Assembly: GCA_030248065.1 (NCBI GenBank)
Contig: JASAMV010001978.1
Location: 1-64,000 of the forward strand
Source of the DNA: Rhynchonema sp. JSB1_4
Lineage: Eukaryota > Nematoda > Chromadorea > Monhysterida > Xyalidae
Reading direction: 5' to 3'
Length of the DNA: 64,000 nucleotides
Part shown: piece after piece, positions 55,279 to 64,000 of the stretch
Numbering within the stretch: the first letter of the stretch is position 1
Layout: each line of letters starts with the position of its first letter
Notes under the pieces: generated by a model
Database searches by the model: none
What the model saw: the letters and a program-made list of their open reading frames with translations, nothing else
What the model was told of the DNA's origin: nothing
Translations under genes and position numbers: made by a program

Positions 55279-58070
55279 TTCCACGGGTCTTTCTGAACAA
55301 CCACGCAACTTCAGAAGCCACGGCAAGACTGACGTATGAAGCACCATGTATTCAAGTGAAATTGATACATGCCTTCTTTATACCAAGCCATAACATCAAA
55401 GCTGAGTGCATTTTCTCAAAGCCGTCTGCCAATTATTGGAGGACAAACAAAATAGATCCGATTGCTTTTGCGTGAAAGAGAATCCGTAGCAAGCATGAGT
55501 CCTAAAAAGCAAAAAAACGCTTCTGACTATGCCAACTTCACATTTAGCCTAAGACACCGCCCCCAGTTTAGTCATCACGGGTCATAGTTGTGCCTTTTCG
55601 GTGTGTGCGCGTGCAAACCCACCACATCTGGGGACGAGCAAAAAGCAACAAGTGCGGCAAAATATTGAGTACAGAAGTAGGATGCCCGAGCCATGGACAG
55701 GAGAGATGCGCCCAAGAACACCAACAAGACAAGACCCGCGGAGCAGTCATATCACACACGTGACTGAGCGATAAACAAGCTAACGTAGCTCCTTTCACCA
55801 CATCAGCTAACAAAAAGGTGGACTGGACGAGCTTTCCAACCTTAAACAGCAAGCACATTTAATAAGCAATCACCATCTTCTACATGCTGCGCCATAGTAC
55901 AAGAGCGATAAACTTCTACTTACTATTGATAAAGTGTAACACAACACTACTTGCGCAATGCAAATAATGATATCAGCTCACGCGCCGATTTTCTCTCATG
56001 GCATAAGCACTTTGGTTGGGTCCTGGTTAGTCACTGATACTTTCATTGCAGAGCGCAGAGAAAGAGCAGCTTGCAAGGACAAGGGCTACACAGGGTCGCT
56101 GAATGGTCTCAGCCGAAATAATGAAAACCGAGAAGGCGTAGGTTTAGGAGCAAGAGCAAATCACGGCACGGTTGATAGAGCCACCTTTTTTGATGGCTTG
56201 ACAAGCCATTGGTCCCAATACACAAGCACAATAACGTCAAATATTGGCGAACGCACGCGCTACAAGTGTGGCTCGCATGTACCTCAGATGGCATCATACC
56301 CATATGTCCACTTACCAAGTCCCTTGTACGTAACTTCGTTTACTTTCGAAGGCGTGAAAAATGAATAAATTTTTCCACTCAGCTAACTCGAACAAGCAGA
56401 CCCGCTTGACTCTGCCGACAAAACTAATATAATGCAAACTTGCAACGTGCATTTGTACCGCAGTAGCGCGTCAGTTTACCGCACAGGCCTTTGGTATTCG
56501 GTGTATATGGGGATAACACCAGTGCGTAATCCACATTGCTGGCTCACGGTATGGTATACGAGCTATTTCCACATTGAATGAACTTGCTCACTCCAAGGAA
56601 ATAATTTCACGCATATCTATACAGAATTCTATCTGCCAAATACAAACCCATGTTAGATGCATCATAAATGATTTCATTATCCAAAGTTCAGCATCATCCC
56701 AAAACAGGCCTAAACATAAAACAAAAGCGGTCACTCGGAGGGAGGAATATTTTGTCAACCAGAGCTGCGGTACACTTGTTTGGCATTAAAGCCAGGAAAT
56801 GGCTGCCTTAAAGCAAGCAAAGTCACAATAAAAAAACACCAAAAGTTCCTGGAAATCACAATGAAGACTCTTCGCTAAAAGAAAAAAATCGGACGAGTTT
56901 AAGAAGCACGGCGGTCAATCAAGATAAGTCACACATCACAGAAGGAAAAGGTTAAACAGCCGTTCGAAAAAGCCGAAAGAATTATTGGTATAGCAACATT
57001 CAAACATACCAACTCAGCGGGACGATCACAGGCGCAGAACAAACTTCAAAATCTGTAAAACACCATGGGAAACTTCGAAATACGCGGAGAATAACGGCCT
57101 GTGGTTCGCTTTGGAGGTGTGCATGGCATATATACGCGCTCTGCGTGTCTCCAGAGGCCGAAAATGAATAATTCTTTGGTATAGGCCTGACTACTATACT
57201 TAAGACAATGCTGACACAGCGAACCATGGAGTACTCAACAAGATCATAACACCAAAAACACAGCATGGTCGGTCAGTCACACACCACAGAACAAGCGGCA
57301 AGTCCAGTTCAGTCCAAGTCATGCATATTGCAAGTACACACACGCAGAACTGCGCCGAAGCCAAGTCAGCCAGAAGAGCGCATGAATCAGGCAAAAAAGT
57401 TATGGCTCGCTTGTTTGTGCAGAAGCAGAAGGAGAAAGGAGCAGACGATACGTCAAGTCCTGCGCGAGTGACAAGGAAACTTGGCAAGCCGACCGACTTC
57501 GCTCATATTATAGTTTATTTGGTGCGTTCGCTTTTTATGGAAAAGAAAATTCTTCGTTCTACTTCCAGCCATAGATCACGTTTTCCAAGAAAACGCACCC
57601 GAAAAGATAAACAACACACTGCAAGCAGGCAGACATCAGTCAAATGCCTTCGGGCTAGTTAAGCCATAGATGTGCGCCTAAGTCATGTTGCGTAAAATAC
57701 TCACATTAGCACGCACAATGACATGTAACTGATCATCATTCATCAGAAGCTGGTTTTGCGGCAGCTGCCCTGATAAAACGGTGGCACAGTTTTTTTTAAC
57801 AACAGCGGTCGGAATCGGAAACCCAAAACATAAAGCTCCAACCATAAGTTATGAAGTTATGAAGAAGCGGCTTTAAACCAAACCAGGAATTCTAGCGCAG
57901 AACTGTTTTCGGAGTTTTAGTTTGAAGGATTTTAAATGAAGGCTTTACCACAACTGAATTAGCACATGAACAAACATACTCATTTAGTGCTCCTTCGAAA
58001 GAATTCTAACGGGATTCATGGAAAACCTGCACCTAAAATATTGCACCTGTTGCGGCATTGACAGATATGT
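55279..58070. other. No gene recognised
   Basis: Frames up to 136 codons (plus 55958-56368) have no family resemblance and no splice context that supports them. No repeat family was recognised. Confidence 0.4.
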
Positions 58071-58078
58071 ATAGTAAC

Positions 58079-58552
58079 TAGGGTTAGAGGGCGGGGAGGA
58101 GGGGGCTGCTACCCGACACCCGACATCTGGAAGTACCCGACACCCGACATCTGAGAAAAAAAGCCGACATCCGACAGTTGCAAAAAAAACCCGACACCCG
58201 ACATCTGGTTTTTAAAAAAAAAACAGACACCCGACACGTGTTTTTGGACCAAAAACAGGCAAATTTTTGCTCATTTGCATCATTAGTGCAAATTTTTGGC
58301 TCAAGTTACTGGATTCAAGTATTTTCACACGAAATAAACACCAAAATGTCACATTCTGCGTCTTCGGAAACATTTGGTTCGAAGAAAATTTTCTCTCCAA
58401 ATTCTTCTCTCACCAAAACTGATGTTTTGAACCGTAAGTGTCGGGTGTCGGCTGTCGGGTCCCAAAAAACCCGACACCCGACATCTGGGGGTACCCGACA
58501 CCCGACACCTACACTTTTTTGGCACCCGACACCCGACATCTCTCTAACCCTA
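58079..58552. mobile_element. Small DNA transposon family H, 8-base duplication
   Basis: ATAGTAAC occurs exactly at 58071-58078 and 58553-58560. Ends read TAGGGTTAGAG and CTCTAACCCTA. CCCGACACCCGACATCTGG-type motifs occur about eight times near both ends, mostly in one orientation. The core has no coding frame. Confidence 0.93.
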
Positions 58553-58560
58553 ATAGTAAC

Positions 58561-59086
58561 ACTACGCCAACACTTCGGCCAGATTTCGGAGGTGGCAGAT
58601 TAGTGGAACATTTATACGTGGATGCTGATTTTGGGAAATCTTACACGTTGTAGAATACATGAGGATTTTCTCTGTCTATTCGTTTTGCAACTACAACACC
58701 TCCGAAATCGAGCTCGTGTTGGCGTAGTTTGCTTATAACAGTCGATTAAGTGAATCAATTGCACGATCCGAAACCAAGGAGCGTTGTGAAAGGTGAAGCA
58801 TGTGTGCAGTGCAGAAAAACGTGGAAGACAATCAATCTCAAAGAGAACACACAACAGCTAATAAAAATGTAAATGTCGAACGATAAACAAAAATTAATCA
58901 AAATGTTCGACTTACCGCAGTCGCAATACTCTCGGGCACGACAGGTAGCGCTTGGGTTGACGGCTTGGTGCTCATTCAATACGATGCCGCACGCAATCGA
59001 AAACGGACAAAATCAACACAAGCTGCTGGATACGCAGCGCAGCCCGAGTTCCTGAAGACAAGAATAGAAATTCGGGAATGATACTT
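58561..59086. other. Spacer, nothing recognised
   Basis: A/T-rich unique-looking sequence between the family H element and the repeat cluster. AACACTACGCCAACACTTCG and GCCAACACGAGCTC-like words suggest weak inverted symmetry between 58555 and 58725. No coding frame stands out. Confidence 0.4.
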
Positions 59087-59116
59087 GAGGATAAAAAACC
59101 TAGCTGGATCGGCCGG

Positions 59117-59507
59117 CAGTGTAGTTCCTGGGGCGGGGGTCCCCCCTCGGGTACGCTATCTCCCCCTCGGGTGGTACACTATCCCCCTATCTCCCCCGCC
59201 GGGTACACTATCTCCCCCAATTTTTGCCTAAAATGGCCATTTTTAGGCCTAAAATGTGCATTTTTAGGCCTAAAATGAGTGATTTTCAGGTCAATGTTCT
59301 CAAAAGTCGCCAAAATACCCTTTTTGTGAAGAATTTTTTCCAAAAAGGGGCAAAAATAGGTCAAATTAGGACATATAGGACATCAAAATAGGACTTTTTC
59401 CCGGAATTTGGGTCTTCCCTCCCCTTCCCCCCTCGGGGGTACACTATAACCCCCTCCGAAAAAAACGGGGGTCCGCTATCTCCCCATCCGGACCAGGAAC
59501 TACACTG
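59117..59507. mobile_element. hAT-like MITE family E/C, inserted in a family G repeat
   Basis: TCGGCCGG occurs exactly at 59109-59116 and 59508-59515. Ends are a perfect 15-base inverted pair, CAGTGTAGTTCCTGG and CCAGGAACTACACTG. The subterminal motif is ACTATCTCCCCC/GCTATCTCCCC. The target matches the CGGCCGGTACAGTAGG word of family G, so it is a nested insertion. Confidence 0.94.
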
Positions 59508-59819
59508 TCGGCCGGTACAGAAGGTTTTTTCAGCAGGTATGTATGGTCCGACAACAACTAGCGCAGCATTTATGGCTGTCAAACTGCCTCATCCGTAGCT
59601 CACTCAACTAAAGGATTACGATAACAAGCAAATGACCGCAGGAAAAACAAAGAGAAAGGAGTGGCCAAAGCATCAATTTTTCTGCATAACGACGCAAAAA
59701 AGAAGGCAATCAAATGAAGTGCCTGCCAGCCAAAAATTAAAAAAACAACTTTTTGAAGGTGCCGAGCGTTGAATAAACCGTTATCAGTCTGAACTGCGAA
59801 TACTGCTTCACACTAATCG

Positions 59820-60060
59820 ACACATAATAAAAAACACTAAAATTTTTCACCCAAAAAACCTAGCCGTCTCCAACCCCCCTAAGGTACCAAACCCCCTTTT
59901 CTGAGCCCGGTACAATGTGTATCCCCCTCCAGAATACCTCAAACACAGTTTCTGGCTCATTTGAAATTCAACTGGCTCATTTCCCAAAATCTACTGGCTC
60001 ATTTCAAAATTCTTACTGGCTCACTGGCTCAATGAGCCAGTAAAAATGGCAAAAACCCTG
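59820..60060. repeat. Family B right-half fragment followed by CTGGCTCATT repeats
   Basis: 59826-59955 resembles 41690-41845 (CACATAATAA, ATTTTTCACCC, CCAGAATACCTCAAACACAG). CTGGCTCATTT then recurs four to five times to about 60030, ending with an inverse GAGCCAGT. Confidence 0.6.
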
Positions 60061-60857
60061 TCCGTGACTTACCCCTTAGAGGGAATCGCCTCCATCTGGC
60101 CATCTTTATTCCAAATAGGCGAAAAATAGCGCGCTACGCGCGAAATTAGCGTTTTAGAGTACATTTTCATAATATATAAACATAGAATTCTGAGGGGGAG
60201 ATACTGGTACCTTGGAGCCAAAAAAAAGGGGGACACCGAGGTACTGTACCCAGAATTTTGTTGGGAAGAAATTTTAGGGTGAGATACTGTACCATACTAC
60301 TTTCGCGAGAATTCAATTTTTATAGGTTATAAAATGTGCATAAATCGCGGCGTGAAGCACGCAAATTTTTGCACATTTGGTAGATTTTGTTTGACCCGTT
60401 TTTAACCATTTTGGACCAAAAAAGTGTACTGTGGTGAAATTTTGGACAAAATTGGGGGAGATACCGTACCAGCACTGGTGTAGCTGGGGGAGTGCTCCCA
60501 CAAATGAACCATTCAAATGAGTCATGGAAAATTCTGGTTGATCTGCACGATCATGTTCCGAAATGTTATGTATGCAATTTCTGTAACAATTCAGTATTTA
60601 CTGGACAATACGACTGTACTTTGCTTATTTATACATGTACATCGTGAACCTGTGATTTCAATTCACGTTAGATTTTCATGTTTTTCTAACAGGATTTGCC
60701 ACATTGCCTGCGGGCGTTTGCATTCACCTGGCACTGGAGGTGCAAAAACTCAAATAAATAAAAAAAACCTAGCTCGGCCGGTACAGTAGGTAGGTTGCCG
60801 CCCTACATTTTTCGTGGTACAGCAGGTTGCCGCCCCGCCTGGGTAGCTACACCACTG
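60061..60857. repeat. Family D and G repeat fragments
   Basis: GAGATACCGTACC and GAGATACTG motifs recur on both sides of a core with GCGCGCTACGCGCG near 60129. From about 60769 a family G right end runs to GGGTAGCTACACCACTG at 60857. Between 60530 and 60760 lies A/T-rich sequence without a recognised repeat. Confidence 0.6.
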
Positions 60858-61060
60858 CGTACCAGAGAGGGGGAGATACCGTACCTCCGGGCGGGGGGTC
60901 CACACACCGTACCGGCAAGGGTGAGATACCGTACCTTTGGGGGACCCCCCGCTCCAGCCACAGCATTGCCCCCTAACTCGGCCGGTAGTACTACGGGTAC
61001 TACACTACCCCCTACAGGCCCCACTCTGGTACCCACTGGTGTAGCTGGAGGGGGAGGGGG

Positions 61061-61444
61061 CAGTGTAGTTCCTGGTCCGGCGCGGCGGTTAGTGTACCTA
61101 CCCCTTTTTTCCGGGCGGCTAGTGTACCTCCCTGGAGGGGAAGGGGGAAGACCCAAATTCAGGAAAAAGTCACTTTTTGGGGTAGAAAATTTGAGCGATT
61201 TTCGCCCCTTTTTTAGAAAAAATTCTTCATAAAAAGAGTATTTTGGCGACTTTTGACATCATTGACCTTAAAATCACCCATTTTAGGCCTAAAAATGCCC
61301 ATCTTAGGCCTAAAAATGCTGATCTTAGGCAAAAATTGAGGCGGTCAGTGTACCTGGCGCGGCGGTTAGTGTACTAGGGTACCTTGGTCGAGGCGGTTAG
61401 TGTACCTTAGGGGGGACCCCTCCCCCAACCCAGGAACTACACTG
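61061..61444. mobile_element. hAT-like MITE family E, no matching target duplication
   Basis: It has the same perfect 15-base ends as 59117-59507 and GGCGGTTAGTGTACC motifs (five or more, both sides, one orientation). Flanking 8-mers GGAGGGGG and GGCCCCCA do not match, which suggests rearrangement after insertion or a chimeric copy. Confidence 0.85.
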
Positions 61445-61463
61445 GGCCCCCAGGTACAGTAGG

Positions 61464-61861
61464 CAGTGTCGTGGCAGGCCCATGTGTGGGAGGTAAGTAT
61501 GATGCGGGGTTGGGACCGGAAACGTGAGAGGTATGATTTTGGTCACCCAAAAAGGCGAAAAAACACCGTTTTTGTGATACAATTTTGGCCAAAAAATGAG
61601 GTAAAAACAGTACTTTTTTCCAAATTTTCGCCGAAAATCGCCTAAAAAATAGGTATTATGGGTGGGCGCGCGATTTTTGGGAAAATAAGGTCGAAAAACA
61701 CCGATTTTCTTGCCTTAAAAAGATATAAAATTGCTTGTGAGAGGCAAGATTTGGAGTTGTGAGAGGTAAGTACTCAACCCCCCCCCCAACCCCCAGGGGT
61801 TTTGTGGTAGGTAAGTACTGAGAGGGGGGTAACCCCCCAATCCCCCCCTGCCACTACTATG
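61464..61861. mobile_element. Small DNA transposon family F, complete copy inserted in family G
   Basis: ACAGTAGG occurs exactly at 61456-61463 and 61862-61869. Ends read CAGTGTCGTGGCAGG and CCTGCCACTACTATG (imperfect). GTGAGAGGTATGATT and GTGAGAGGTAAGTA motifs occur on both sides in one orientation. Other copies: 10787-11708 (split by family A) and about 62066-62445 (left end lost). Confidence 0.92.
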
Positions 61862-61917
61862 ACAGTAGGTAGGTAGGTAAGTCGCCCCCCGGCTGGTACA
61901 GTAGGTTGGTTTTATTG

Positions 61918-62445
61918 GGCGACCCCCCCACCATCTATCTATCGTCAACAAGTTTGGGTCGACCCCCCCCAGAATTCGGACTTGGGTCATCTATCCATCG
62001 TCAACGCATTTCGGGTCCCAATCTATCTATCGTCAACACCCTGGCCAAGTACTACACTGGGTGGGCCTAAAAATCGGTATTGCGCCCATGCCTAGTTGGG
62101 ACCGGGGAAGCGTGAGGTATGATTCTGGTCACCCAAAAAGGCGAAAAAAACCGATTTTGTGATACAATTTTGGCCAAAAAATGAGGTAAAAAATAGTACT
62201 TTTTCCACATTTTCGCCGAAAATCGCCTAAAAATAGGTATTATGGGTGGGTTTGCGCGCGCGATTTTTGGGAAAATAAGCTAGAAGAACACCGATTTTTT
62301 TGCCTTAAAAAGGTGTAAAATTGCCTGTGAGAGGTATGATTTGAAATTGTGAGAGGAAAGTACTCAATCCCCCCCAACCCCCCTGGGGTTTTGTGGTAGG
62401 TAAGTACTGAGGGGGTAACCCCCCAACACCCCCGCCACTACTATG
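61918..62445. mobile_element. Truncated family A copy followed by a truncated family F copy
   Basis: 61918-62059 matches the right third of the 10829-11307 element, ending CCAAGTACTACACTGG. 62066-62445 matches family F from its core to the CACTACTATG end. The adjacency repeats the A-inside-F arrangement at 10787-11708, so this is probably a truncated copy of the same composite. Confidence 0.8.
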
Positions 62446-62519
62446 TACCCTACCCGCCCCGCCAAAGCAGCCACAGCACTGGTTGGCGCCCCACACTTTT
62501 GGTTAAAGTAGGTTGCCGA

Positions 62520-62830
62520 GATTTGGATTTCAAATCGGGCCGGGCCCGGGCGATCCGATTTTTTTTTGGTTTTTTTCACAGAATATAAAGAACCGGTTTT
62601 TCCAGAGGTCGCAATCGGGCCGAAAATTATGACAAAAATCGGGCAGAAATCTGACACAAAAAATTGGGGCCGGGCCGGAGATTTGGGGCTCCGGGCCGGC
62701 CCGATTGCGACCTCTATAGTCCCCACCGAGAAAAAAACCGCTTTTTTCCTGATAAAAAAACGGAAGAAAACCGTTTTCTCCGGAGCCGCATAAATTTCAA
62801 AAATAAATTACCGGAAAAATTACCGGTAAT
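62520..62830. repeat. Family J and K repeat fragments
   Basis: AGAGGTCGCAATCGGGCC (about 62605) and its inverse (about 62697-62714) bracket a short core, after a GGGCCGGGCCCGGG stretch. K-type AAAAAACCGCTTTTTTCC words follow to about 62830. Confidence 0.65.
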
Positions 62831-63111
62831 CTATTTTTCGTGAAATATTGTTTTTGGTCCAAAATGGCGAAAACTTTTCTTGAGTGTCCGTACCTACGTC
62901 ACAAAATCTACAAAAAAGAGGCTAAAACATATGAAAACAAGGCATTTTCGGGCCTACAATACACACGCGGCACTTGTTAAGCCATAAACGAGCAAAAAAA
63001 CGCCTAAAAGTATGTGTTTCGCCCTTCGGAATTCCTTAAGTACTGGTAATCTATGTTTCGGTTTCGTTTCTTTTTGATCACTATTTTCGAAATTCCTAGT
63101 GTGTTTAGGCC

Positions 63112-63640
63112 AGAGATCGGAAACGGGCCGGGCCGCGATTTTGGACTTGGTCGACCGGCCCGGCCCAGTCCGGCCCGGTATGCCTAAATTCGAACGAAAT
63201 TACCATTTTTTGAACCAAAATTTTCAAAATTCTTGCGCTATAACATTTCCGAGTTCTTGATCTTTTCAGCCATCGTTTTGAAGAAAGAAGCAGTGGTGTA
63301 GCATGTAGCTACCCATACCCAGGCCTTTGCAATCAACCTACTGTACCACCAAAAAAGCCTGCCTGCAATCAACCTGCCTGTATTGACCGGCCGAGCTAGG
63401 GGGGTCATCCGGGAATATAATTTTTATGTCAACATATTGATGAGAATGTACTCTTACGCGCTAATTTCGCGCGTCACGCGCGATTTTTCGCCTATATGGA
63501 GTAAAAAATACCGATTTTAAGCCATTTTGAGAAAAAAATTATACCTACTACTGTACCAGCCGGGGCGGCGACTTAGTACTGCATCAGGATGGCGCGTCAA
63601 TCTACCTGCCTACCTACCTACCCTTTCCGGCACTCCTGGA
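63112..63640. repeat. Inverted copy of the 9683-10215 repeat
   Basis: It reads as the reverse complement of 9683-10215 over more than 500 bases: CAGAGATCGGAAACGGGCCG, then TTCGAACGAAATTACCATTT, GCGCGTCACGCGCG and GATGGCGCGTCAATCTACCT at the end. Differences are scattered. Confidence 0.88.
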
Positions 63641-64000
63641 GCATGGCGGACCCTATGAAAAAAATGCCTGGAAACGCTTGGAAAAGCCGCCCAGGGGTTT
63701 TCGATGGTGCTGAAAGGCGGGGCGGCAACCTACTGTACCACCAAAAATGTGGGGCGGCAACCTACCTACTATACCGGCCGAGCTAGGGAGGAACAAAATT
63801 TTTTAGGTCGACATTTTGATGAAAATGCACTCTAAAACGATAATTTCGCGCGTAGCGCGCGATTTTTCGCCTATTTCGAGTGAAAAGTACCGATTTTAAA
63901 CCATTTTGAGCCAAAAATCGCAACTTACTGTACTAGCCGCCGGGCGGCGACCTACCTACCAGTCAGTGGTGTAGCTACCCAGGCGGGGCGGCAACCTACT
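63641..64000. repeat. Further family G copies, cut by the window end
   Basis: GGGGCGGCAACCTACTGTAC motifs and a core with CGCGCGTAGCGCGCG (about 63847) form another copy. A third copy starts at about 63964 with CAGTGGTGTAGCTACCCAGG and runs off the end. Confidence 0.75.

Noticed and set aside
55958..56368. 136-codon plus-strand frame
   Set aside because: No recognised family and no supporting signals.

Overview
This is nuclear DNA from an animal. The genes are split by many short introns with GT/AG borders, and three families typical of invertebrate animals can be assembled exon by exon. Base composition and intron sizes (about 80 to 2600 bases) fit a medium-sized invertebrate genome. A flatworm or other lophotrochozoan is possible, but I cannot settle the phylum from the sequence. 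No bacterial operon, CRISPR array, tRNA or rRNA gene was recognised.

Layout. (1) 1-4100: no recognised gene, but a roughly 1.1 kb near-perfect palindrome (about 2333-3423) and a smaller inverted-repeat element. (2) 4118-7810, minus strand: four exons of a divergent ionotropic glutamate receptor-like protein (ligand-binding lobes and three membrane segments, no recognisable pore loop). (3) 8340-10220: nested inverted-repeat elements and GGCCC-rich arrays. (4) 10338-15981, plus strand: a ten-exon, membrane-anchored retinol-dehydrogenase-like short-chain dehydrogenase with a Cys at the catalytic Ser position. Its first intron holds a nested cluster of small transposons. (5) 17421-36819, minus strand: a complete 22-exon MARK/Par-1 kinase (kinase, UBA, long low-complexity linker, KA1; 1045 residues, every intron phase consistent). 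A large 5' exon at 50333-51610 is splice-compatible and may extend it to about 1471 residues. Its introns contain a LINE fragment and several small DNA transposons. (6) 51611-59000: mostly unassigned, with two more small transposons. (7) 59090-64000: nested and tandem small repeat elements; part of this region is an inverted copy of 9683-10215.

Main novelty. At least ten short non-autonomous elements (about 280 to 650 bases) lie between exact 8-base target duplications, most with termini close to the hAT pattern (CAGTG, CAGGG, TAGGG). Several families carry their own short motif repeated 4 to 9 times, mostly in the same direction at both ends, around a shared core with a CGCGCG-TA/TC-CGCGCG palindrome. 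They insert into each other, which gives a relative order of activity. Separately, the 9-mer GTGAAACAT occurs 15 times without shared flanks, close to exon borders and with a strong bias to the sense strand of the genes. The three genes share no evident pathway; what links them is colonisation of their introns by the same transposon families.
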